Source of the DNA: Faecalibacterium sp. CAG:74
GTDB lineage: Bacteria > Bacillota > Clostridia > Christensenellales > Aristaeellaceae
DNA: 22,867 bases
Reading direction: 5' to 3'
Assembly: GCA_000437595.1 (NCBI GenBank)
Contig: FR899896.1
Location: 57,287-80,153 of the forward strand
Positions 8,308 to 14,867 of the stretch are shown here, one piece after another. The position numbers were made by a program, and so were the translations under genes. Position 1 is the first letter of the stretch, and the number at the start of each line of letters is the position of its first letter. The notes under the pieces were generated by a model. It ran no database searches. It was not told the DNA's origin and worked only from the letters and a program-made list of their open reading frames with translations.

Positions 8308-8991
8308 TTAACTTTTCAGCAGAATTTGCTCCACTTCCGCCAGATTTTTTGCCGTATATGTTGCTTGTTGGCAGCCTATGTCCTTCCAATCAACAAAGAT
8401 ACTGTCGATTCCGGCTTTGATGGCGGCGGGGATATCCGCCGTCGCGCTATCGCCGACCATGACAGCTTCGGTCTTGTCCGTGCAGCCGCATTCGGCAAGG
8501 GCAATTTCAATCAGGCGCGGATCGGGCTTGCTGACGCCTTTTTCGCTGCTGATGACAATGTTATCCAGCAGTGGCGTGAACACGCACCGGAAAAGTCGGT
8601 TGCGCTGGATGACGCTGTCACCATTACTGACCAGCACGATTTTCATCTGCCCGTGCAGGCGGCGCAAAAACGCCTCCGCGCCGGGCATGAGGTCAGCGTG
8701 CGTGCCGAGATAGTGGCTGTAACGCAGGGCAAGGCGGGGCGCGCAGACGTTTTCGGCGGGGTATTCTTCCAGAAGCTGGGCAAAACGGGTGATTTTAAGC
8801 GCCGCGTGGGTGGTTTCGCCGCGTTCGAGCGCCTTCCAGAGTGCGTCATTGATGGCACTGTACCGTGCGCAGACGGCGTCGGTCGGTTCAATCCCGGCTT
8901 CGGTGAGCGCCTCGCGGAGGGCGGCGTGTTCGGCGGCGTGGAAGTCCATGAGGGTGTTGTCGTTGTCGATGAGCAGATAGCGATACTTCAT
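8308..8991 (-). CDS. yjjG: YjjG-family HAD nucleotidase
   Basis: A 227-aa HAD-superfamily hydrolase of the YjjG type, which dephosphorylates pyrimidine nucleoside monophosphates, including non-canonical ones, and helps keep damaged bases out of DNA. Motif I is DNDNT with Asp9 as nucleophile and Asp11 as acid/base. Motif II is the Ser in VSNGD. Motif III is the Lys in KGVSKPDP. Motif IV is GDSATADI. The helical cap lies at about 18-95. Length matches the family (about 225-240). GGAAGAG precedes the ATG. It follows the MBL gene by 37 nt on the same strand and ends before a good terminator. YjjG is distinguished from other HAD enzymes by overall similarity rather than by one residue, so substrate specificity is inferred. 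Confidence 0.82.
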   Translation of the reverse strand: MKYRYLLIDNDNTLMDFHAAEHAALREALTEAGIEPTDAVCARYSAINDALWKALERGETTHAALKITRFAQLLEEYPAENVCAPRLALRYSHYLGTHADLMPGAEAFLRRLHGQMKIVLVSNGDSVIQRNRLFRCVFTPLLDNIVISSEKGVSKPDPRLIEIALAECGCTDKTEAVMVGDSATADIPAAIKAGIDSIFVDWKDIGCQQATYTAKNLAEVEQILLKS

Positions 8992-9028
8992 AGCTGTCTC
9001 TTCCTAAACTTTTAGGTATTTTCGTGCG

Positions 9029-9967
9029 TTACTCGCCGCGTTCCGGCGTGTAGGGCAGGTCACGGTCGGCATTCTTTTCCTTCAGGTAGTCGATGACCCA
9101 AATGTGGCCGTCGGTGCGCATCCGGGTCAGCCCTTTATAACCCAAAAGGTACGAAATGTGCTTCTTGTCGCAGTAGTTGACGCTGCCTTTGATGACGTTC
9201 GCCGCGCCGTTGATGAAAATCAGCTGCGGGTTGATGGCTTCCAGAAAGTCATCGCGCAGGCGAACCTGCCCGTGGTGCGGGTACTTGAAGATATCCGCAT
9301 TCAGTCCGATTTCCGGCGGATTCGCCGCGAAATACTGCTGCGAGCGGTTCTCGTTGTCCCCCGCGAAGAGCATCCGACGGTCGCCGTACTGCACCATCAG
9401 CATGGCGGACTGGTCGTTCACGCCCCACGAGGACTTGTGGTTCTGAATGACGGTCATCTTGACGCCGCCGTCCTCCCCCAGCGTGAAGGTGTCACCGTTG
9501 CCAATCTGCTCGATGGGGATGTTGTTCGCCTTCATGAATTTAACCGCGCTCTTCATCCGCGCGTTGAAATCTTCCGGAAAGGTAATCAAGAACTTGGAAA
9601 TCGGCGCGTATTCGTTGACGAACTGAAATCCGTCGATGTGGTCATCGTGCGGATGGCTATTGTAGGCAATGTCGATGTGGTCGATGCCGATGGTATCGCA
9701 GGCGGTGTAGATGCGGTTGCGCATGGTTGCGTTTTTGGTTGACGCGTCTATCATCATGACCATGCCGTCATAGCGCAGGAGGATGCAGTCGGAGGAATAC
9801 ACGCGCGGAAAAACGATTTCGAGAATCTTCGCGCCATCCTCAAAGTGGTATTCAGCGTCCGGATTTTCAACCAGATTGACAATGACGGGCGTTTCTGCCA
9901 TCGCGAACGTCGGCAGGAGCATTGCCATCATCAGGAGTAGCAAAAGTAATTTCTGGATTTTCTTCAT
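9029..9967 (-). CDS. Secreted metallo-beta-lactamase-fold hydrolase (ComEC/Rec2-like)
   Basis: A 312-aa exported protein. A clear signal peptide (Lys-Lys, then a Leu/Met-rich core) ends near Ala-Met-Ala at 22-24. The metal-binding motif HPHDDH is at 105-110. The bridging Asp is in FAGDNENR (Asp204), and KYPHHGQ (228-233) is typical of ComEC C-terminal-domain and competence-related MBL proteins. These enzymes usually act as phosphodiesterases or nucleases, but there is no partner gene here to indicate the substrate. AGGAAGG precedes the ATG, and the gene has its own near-consensus promoter. It is a diverged paralogue of the next gene upstream, with the same motif order and spacing. The end (PYTPERGE) is polar with no anchor, so it is probably released or loosely surface-bound. 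Confidence 0.85.
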   Translation of the reverse strand: MKKIQKLLLLLLMMAMLLPTFAMAETPVIVNLVENPDAEYHFEDGAKILEIVFPRVYSSDCILLRYDGMVMMIDASTKNATMRNRIYTACDTIGIDHIDIAYNSHPHDDHIDGFQFVNEYAPISKFLITFPEDFNARMKSAVKFMKANNIPIEQIGNGDTFTLGEDGGVKMTVIQNHKSSWGVNDQSAMLMVQYGDRRMLFAGDNENRSQQYFAANPPEIGLNADIFKYPHHGQVRLRDDFLEAINPQLIFINGAANVIKGSVNYCDKKHISYLLGYKGLTRMRTDGHIWVIDYLKEKNADRDLPYTPERGE

Positions 9968-10000
9968 CGGAGAAACCTTCCTTTCCTGTACTTCCCTACC

Positions 10001-10029
10001 ATTGTAGGCAATCGGGTGGGGTTTGTCAA
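10001..10029 (-). promoter_or_regulatory. Sigma-A promoter for the MBL gene at 9029-9967
   Basis: Minus strand: TTGACA (10024-10029), exactly 17 nt, TACAAT (10001-10006). It lies in the 96-nt gap between the two MBL paralogues, so the second can be transcribed on its own. Confidence 0.78.
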
Positions 10030-10063
10030 GCCGCCGCGAAGATTATTACAAATCAACCGCCGG

Positions 10064-10927
10064 TTATTCTTCCATCATCAGATTCTGCAAAATCCACACC
10101 TGCCCGTCGGTTTGCAGCAGCAAGCCGCATTCGTCCGTGTGCGCGGCGGGAATCGCCATGGCATCCAGCTGCGCGAGGGCATATGGTGCGCGGGTCGGTT
10201 TGGCGGTGATGATGGCGAGTTTGGTCGCAATCGCGGTCAGAAGCGCCTGATTCATGGCAGCGTGGCCGTGGTGCGGGTACTTCAGGATATCCGCGTGCAC
10301 ATCGTCGCCGGAATCGAGCAGCGCCTGCTGACCCATGCTTTCGAGGTCGGCAAGCATCAGCATCCGGGCATCCCCCAGCGTCACGAGGGCAAGCAATGAG
10401 CGATTGTTGATGGTCTTGCCGGTATTTTCCGGAAGGATCAGCCTGATTTGCGCGCCTCCGAGCGTCAGCATTTGCCCATCCGATGCATTTTCGATCGGCA
10501 CGCCGCAATCCGCCATTACCGCGAGGGTATGCTGCATCTGCGCGTTTTCGTTCGCGGGGAACGACGTGAGGAAGCGCCCAATCGGCATCCGGCGGGCGAT
10601 GGCTTCGAAGCCGGGCTGATGGTCGTGGTGCGGATGGGTGGCGACGACCCAATCCAGCCGCGTCACGCCGAGGGCTTCCAGCGCGGTTTGGACGGCGGAT
10701 TCCTCCGCGTATCCGCCCGCGTCAATCATCCCGGCGTGGCCGTCGCAGACGAGAATGGCGGCATCGGCGAAGGTCATCTGGGGAAAGGCGACGGTGAGGA
10801 CGGAGGCGTCGGACGGAAAGCGGGCGTCGGCGTCGTGGGCGCGGAGGTCAAGGACAGGGGCATCCGCGTGCGCAGCGGACGAGAAAATCAGGAGGATCAG
10901 GAGAATAGAAATTAACTTTCGGGTCAC
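10064..10927 (-). CDS. Secreted metallo-beta-lactamase-fold protein, paralogue
   Basis: A 287-aa exported MBL protein. The signal peptide ends near Ala-His-Ala at 19-21. The metal site HPHHDH is at 98-103, the bridging Asp is in MLADLES (Asp194), and KYPHHGH is at 217-222. It parallels the downstream paralogue domain for domain: both have a TH/SHPH metal loop, an FLTSFP/FLITFP segment and a final DGQ/GHVWI strand. Overall identity looks low. The start is GTG at 10927, overlapping the PF06541 gene's stop in a 4-nt GTGA, with GAAGGG upstream, so translation is probably coupled. The substrate is unknown. A nuclease, phosphodiesterase or choline-phosphate esterase role is possible for this fold. 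Confidence 0.82.
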   Translation of the reverse strand: MTRKLISILLILLIFSSAAHADAPVLDLRAHDADARFPSDASVLTVAFPQMTFADAAILVCDGHAGMIDAGGYAEESAVQTALEALGVTRLDWVVATHPHHDHQPGFEAIARRMPIGRFLTSFPANENAQMQHTLAVMADCGVPIENASDGQMLTLGGAQIRLILPENTGKTINNRSLLALVTLGDARMLMLADLESMGQQALLDSGDDVHADILKYPHHGHAAMNQALLTAIATKLAIITAKPTRAPYALAQLDAMAIPAAHTDECGLLLQTDGQVWILQNLMMEE

Positions 10928-11700
10928 TTTTTTCCCTTCTTGAGCGCCTTGCGCTTCTCTTCGAGACGTTCAAGCTCCTGCTGGAGCTTCTCGCGTTTTT
11001 CGCGCATATTCGCCTGCAATTCGTCGTGCTTCGCCTTCAGGCGGGCAAGGTGCGCCTTATTGTAGAATTGCACCTCCGGGAAAGCGTGCAGCGGGTGGCG
11101 GAGCAGGAAGCCCTGCGCCATGAGCGCCTCTCGAACCGCCTTGGTGATGGCTTCGGTGTTGTCCGCGCGGACGGATTCTGCCGCGCCGCGAATCTTTGTC
11201 AGCACGCCCGCGGAAATCGCGACGTCCGCAATCAGCAGCGCCGTCAGCGTGATGGTAATAGCATCCAGCCAGACGGGCGGGATTTTGGCGAACAGGCCAA
11301 ACGCAAAGGGTTTCAGCACCTTGACGACGAACACGCCCATCACCCCGAACGCCAGCAGGTTGCTCGCGCACACGCGCCCGTTGATGTTGAAGCGCTTCTG
11401 GGAGTAGTCCCACCAGCGCGCGTGGAACAGTTTTTCCATCAGCCAGCTGGTGATATATTCCAGCGTGCCGCAAAGGACGAGGGCGAGCAGGAACGTCGAC
11501 TCGACCTGTGTTGTCCACAGGGGCAGAAAGTACGCCATCAGCACAGCGCCCGTGCCATAAATCGGGCACAGCGGGCCGAGCAGAAAGCCGCGGTTGATGA
11601 AGCGCCCGAACTGCACGAGCTTACAGGTGACCTCCATGCACCAGCCGAGGAAGGAGCAAGCGAAGAAGAGGAGGACATACATTTCAATTTCTATCCACAA
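10924..11700 (-). CDS. PF06541 (putative ABC-transporter type IV) membrane protein
   Basis: A 258-aa protein. The N-terminal 170 residues carry four to six membrane segments and the family's conserved run: FLGWCMEV, RGFLLGPLCPIYGTGA, LEYITSWLMEKLF and the WWDYS/FNINGRVC pair. The C-terminal 80 residues are a Lys/Glu-rich coiled coil (about 205-258) ending in Lys-Lys-Gly-Lys-Lys, probably cytoplasmic. Function is not established for the family. The ABC-transporter label is a database name and no ATPase gene is adjacent. The start chosen is a TTG at 11700 with AAGGGG 10 nt upstream. An ATG six codons in (11682) is possible but has a weaker site. It is coupled to the MBL gene by a GTGA overlap, which suggests a shared surface role. 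Confidence 0.8.
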   Translation of the reverse strand: MWIEIEMYVLLFFACSFLGWCMEVTCKLVQFGRFINRGFLLGPLCPIYGTGAVLMAYFLPLWTTQVESTFLLALVLCGTLEYITSWLMEKLFHARWWDYSQKRFNINGRVCASNLLAFGVMGVFVVKVLKPFAFGLFAKIPPVWLDAITITLTALLIADVAISAGVLTKIRGAAESVRADNTEAITKAVREALMAQGFLLRHPLHAFPEVQFYNKAHLARLKAKHDELQANMREKREKLQQELERLEEKRKALKKGKK

Positions 11701-11737
11701 GGCGGTGATTCCCCTTTCGATATGGGTTCATAAGTGA

Positions 11738-11766
11738 ATCATAGCACAAGACGAGGGATTACGCAA
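11738..11766 (-). promoter_or_regulatory. Extended -10 promoter for the PF06541-MBL pair
   Basis: Minus strand: TTGCGT (11761-11766), 17 nt, TATGAT (11738-11743) preceded by TGC. The -35 is poor, but the TGn extension compensates. Confidence 0.55.
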
Positions 11767-11778
11767 GGGGGGGAGACG

Positions 11779-11908
11779 AGGGGCTTTGCCCCTAACCCCA
11801 GCAGGGCGCTGCCCTGCACCTGCCAAAGGGTCTTCGACCCTCTGGACTCCCTTTTCGCGATTCAGTTGGTGACGTTTTCATACTGTTTGCGCGTGTTGAT
11901 GCGGGGTT
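11779..11908 (+). repeat. Family A hairpin-string repeat, copy 2
   Basis: Three consecutive hairpins: AGGGGC/GCCCCT with a TTT loop (11779-11793), GCAGGGC/GCCCTGC with a GCT loop (11801-11817), and AGGGTC/GACCCT with a TTC loop (11827-11841). The shared tail follows (TTTTCGCGATT, then TTGGTGACGTTTTCATACTG). No ORF here is credible. Confidence 0.85.
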
Positions 11909-12028
11909 TCGCTCCTGCGGGAGCGACCAGAGGCTTTGCCTCTGGACTCCACAAGGGACTTCGTCCCTTGACCCTTTCGCGCGATTCACTTGGTGACGTT
12001 TTCATACTGCTTGCGCGTGCTGATTGAG
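11909..12028 (+). repeat. Family A hairpin-string repeat, copy 3
   Basis: Hairpins: TCGCTCC/GGAGCGA with a TGCG loop (11909-11926), CCAGAGGC/GCCTCTGG with TTT (11927-11945), and CAAGGGAC/GTCCCTTG with TTC (11952-11970), then the tail. The last two hairpins and their spacer match 22634-22677 base for base. The tail repeats that of copy 2 with few changes, so copies 2 and 3 are a tandem pair. The first hairpin is the stem B module of family B. Confidence 0.88.
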
Positions 12029-12033
12029 GGGAA

Positions 12034-12063
12034 CGACCTCATCCGTCGCTGCGGATGAGGTCG
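12034..12063. repeat. Perfect 12-bp inverted repeat
   Basis: CGACCTCATCCG pairs perfectly with CGGATGAGGTCG around a 6-nt TCGCTG loop. No U-tract follows on either strand, so it is not a standard terminator. It lies at the end of the family A tandem and may belong to it. Confidence 0.75.
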
Positions 12064-12083
12064 GGTTCTGCTGCAATCAAGAC

Positions 12084-12115
12084 AAAATCTCCCGGAAGGT
12101 CACCCCTCCGGGAGA
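12084..12115 (-). terminator. Terminator downstream of gyrA
   Basis: A perfect 9-bp stem, TCTCCCGGA/TCCGGGAGA (12088-12096 and 12107-12115), with a 10-nt loop, then TTTTGTC on the minus strand. It begins 15 nt after the gyrA stop. Confidence 0.85.
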
Positions 12116-12130
12116 AAAAAGTACCTTAGG

Positions 12131-14758
12131 TTAAATATCCGAATCATCCGCCGGGGAATCCTTCTCGTCCTCCCCGCCCAGATCCATGTCCAAATCGCTG
12201 CCGTTTGCGTCCTCTTCGGCACGGCGCAGCAGCTCCTGCACTGCCTTCGATTCCGCCGCGTCCGACGTGTCGAAGCCCTCGGCACGCGCTTCGGCGGCAT
12301 CCGCATCAGCAGCATTCGCGGGCGCATCCGGCTCTTCGTCGCGCTCGGCGCGGGCAACGGCGATGACGTGGCTGCCTTCCTGCAGCTTCATCACGATAAC
12401 GCCCTGCGTGTTGCGGCCGCAGACGCGGATGTCCTCGGCGCGGGTGCGGATGATTGTGCCGTCGTCGGTGATGAGCATCAGGTCCTCGTCCGGCTTGACC
12501 ATCAGCAGCGCGGCGAGGTCGCCGGTCTTGTCGGTCAGCTTCGTGGCGATGATGCCCTTGCCGTTGCGGCCCTGCTCACGGTACTCGTCGGGATTGGTGC
12601 GCTTGCCGTAGCCCAGCGTCGTAATCGCCAGCACGTCTGCGCCCTGCTCCAGCGGCACCATGTCGATGATGATATCGTCGTCATCCAGCCGCATGGACTT
12701 CACGCCCATCGACGCGCGGCCCATCGGGCGGATGTGGCGCTCGCTGAAGCGGATTGCCATGCCCTTGCGGCTGCCCAGCAGAATTTCGTCGTCGCCGCTG
12801 GTCAAATCCACGCCAATCAGCTCGTCGCCTTCCTTCAAATTGATGGCGATCAGGCCGTTCTTGCGCAGGTTCGCGAACTCGCTGTACGGCGTTTTCTTAA
12901 TCATGCCGTCGCGCGTCGCCATCACGAGGTTGTGTTCGCCCGTTGCGCCCGGCACAGGAACCATGCACGTCACCTTTTCATCCGACGCAATCTGGATGAG
13001 GTTGATAATCGCCGTGCCGCGCGCGGTGCGTCCAGCTTCCGGAATCTGGTAGCACTTGAGCATGTACACGCGCCCCATGTTGGTGAAGAACATGATTTCG
13101 TCGTGCGTGGAGACGACGCGCATCTGCACGGCGAAGTCCTCTTCCTTCGTCGTCATGCCGGTCACGCCGCGTCCGCCGCGGTTCTGCGCGCGGTAGATGG
13201 ATTTCGGCGTGCGCTTGACGTAGCCCTGCCGCGTCAGCGTGACGACCATGTCCTCCTCCTGAATCAGGTCTTCCACGTCGATTTCGCCGTCGATGGTGGT
13301 CAGCTCGGTGCGGCGCGGGTCAGCGAATTTATCGCGGATGGCGCTGATTTCGGTCTTGATAACCTCCATCAGCAGGTGTTCGTCCGCCAGAATCGCCTGG
13401 AAGCGGGCGATTTCCTTCTCCAAATCGTCGTATTCCTGCTGGAGGCGGTCGCGTTCCAGACCGGTCAGGCGCGCCAGACGCATGTCCAGAATCGCCTGTG
13501 CCTGCTTGTCGGAGAAGTCGAACCGCTCCATCAAGGTCGTTTTCGCGGTGTTGGGGTCTTTGCTGGCGCGGATGATGGACACAATCTCGTCGATGTGGTC
13601 CAGCGCCTTCAGCAGACCTTCCAAAATATGCGCGCGGGCAAGCGCCTTGTTGAGGTCAAAGCGCGTGCGGCGGGTGACAACGTCCTTTTGATGCTCCAGA
13701 TAGTAGTACACCATATCGCGCAGGGAGAGGATTTTCGGCTGCCCGTTGACCAGCGCGAGCATGTTCGCGCCGAACGTCTCCTGCATCGACGTGTGCTTGT
13801 AGAGCGTATTCAGGATAACCTGCGGGTAAACATCTTTCTTCAGCTCGATGACGATGCGCATCCCCTGCCGGTCGGACTCATCGCGGATATCGCTGATGCC
13901 CTCAATGCGCTTGTCGTGCACGAGTTCGGCAATCTTCTCGACTAACTTCGCCTTATTGACCTGATACGGGATTTCCGTCACAACAATGCGGCTGCGGCCA
14001 TTGGGCATTTCCTCGATGTTGGTCTTCGCGCGCACCTCAATGCGTCCATGCCCCGTATAGTAGGCTTCGCGGATGCCGCGTCGGCCGAGGATGATGCCGC
14101 CGGTCGGGAAATCCGGGCCTTTGATGTGCTGCATCAGGTCGTCGATGGTGCAGTCCGGGTTGTCAATCATGCAGATAACGCCGTCGATGACCTCGCCGAG
14201 GTTATGCGGGGGGATGTTCGTCGCCATGCCGACGGCAATGCCGCTGGAACCATTGACGAGCAGGTTCGGGAAGCGGCTGGGCAGCACGGCGGGCTGCATG
14301 AGCGTTTCGTCGAAGTTGGGGTAGAAATCGACCGTATCCTTCTCGATGCCCTCGAGCAGGTAGGGGGTCAATTTCGTCATGCGGGCTTCGGTGTAACGCA
14401 TGGCGGCAGCGCCGTCGCCATCCACCGAACCGTAGTTGCCCTGCCCATCCACGAGAGTATAGCGGATGTTGAAGGGCTGCGCGAGGCGCACCATGGCATC
14501 GTAGACGGAGGAATCGCCGTGCGGGTGGAATTTGCCCAGCACGTCGCCGACAAGGCGCGCGGATTTGCGGTACGGCTTATCGGGCGTCATGCCGAGTTCT
14601 TCCATATCGTAGAGGATGCGGCGGTGCACGGGCTTCAAGCCGTCGCGCACATCCGGCAGCGCGCGGTCGATGATGACCGCCATTGCGTAGGAGATGAACG
14701 ACCGCTTCATCTCCTTTTCCAGATTCACCGGGATGAGTTTGTCCTGAATGCTGCTCAT
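12131..14758 (-). CDS. gyrA: DNA gyrase subunit A
   Basis: An 875-aa subunit of the A2B2 type II topoisomerase that introduces negative supercoils. It breaks and reseals DNA through Tyr122 (in MRYTEARM). The quinolone-determining region GDSSVYD (81-87) has Ser83 and Asp87, the usual susceptible residues in E. coli numbering. The coiled-coil tower lies at about 370-500. The C-terminal DNA-wrapping pinwheel starts at about 505 and bears the GyrA-box QNRGGRG (525-531), which marks gyrase rather than topoisomerase IV. The last 73 residues (803-875) are a strongly acidic Asp/Glu/Ala tail, longer than in many GyrA proteins. GGAGAG lies 5 nt before the ATG. It follows gyrB after 109 nt with no convincing promoter between, so cotranscription is likely. 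Confidence 0.98.
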   Translation of the reverse strand: MSSIQDKLIPVNLEKEMKRSFISYAMAVIIDRALPDVRDGLKPVHRRILYDMEELGMTPDKPYRKSARLVGDVLGKFHPHGDSSVYDAMVRLAQPFNIRYTLVDGQGNYGSVDGDGAAAMRYTEARMTKLTPYLLEGIEKDTVDFYPNFDETLMQPAVLPSRFPNLLVNGSSGIAVGMATNIPPHNLGEVIDGVICMIDNPDCTIDDLMQHIKGPDFPTGGIILGRRGIREAYYTGHGRIEVRAKTNIEEMPNGRSRIVVTEIPYQVNKAKLVEKIAELVHDKRIEGISDIRDESDRQGMRIVIELKKDVYPQVILNTLYKHTSMQETFGANMLALVNGQPKILSLRDMVYYYLEHQKDVVTRRTRFDLNKALARAHILEGLLKALDHIDEIVSIIRASKDPNTAKTTLMERFDFSDKQAQAILDMRLARLTGLERDRLQQEYDDLEKEIARFQAILADEHLLMEVIKTEISAIRDKFADPRRTELTTIDGEIDVEDLIQEEDMVVTLTRQGYVKRTPKSIYRAQNRGGRGVTGMTTKEEDFAVQMRVVSTHDEIMFFTNMGRVYMLKCYQIPEAGRTARGTAIINLIQIASDEKVTCMVPVPGATGEHNLVMATRDGMIKKTPYSEFANLRKNGLIAINLKEGDELIGVDLTSGDDEILLGSRKGMAIRFSERHIRPMGRASMGVKSMRLDDDDIIIDMVPLEQGADVLAITTLGYGKRTNPDEYREQGRNGKGIIATKLTDKTGDLAALLMVKPDEDLMLITDDGTIIRTRAEDIRVCGRNTQGVIVMKLQEGSHVIAVARAERDEEPDAPANAADADAAEARAEGFDTSDAAESKAVQELLRRAEEDANGSDLDMDLGGEDEKDSPADDSDI

Positions 14759-14867
14759 AATTACTCTCCGAACTGTTCAGGTTTTCTGTCTGATAATTGC
14801 TTGTTGTATAATGCGCACGGGGAACCAGCCGCAGCGGGCGGAAGAGGTTCTCATTGCGCGGATGCGG

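Noticed and set aside
11792..11989. 65-codon minus-strand frame over the family A repeats
   Set aside because: It is a translation of the hairpin string, without a ribosome binding site or homologous domain.
14807..14812. Plus-strand TATAAT between gyrB and gyrA
   Set aside because: No good -35 lies upstream and no plus-strand gene follows. An antisense RNA cannot be excluded but is unsupported.
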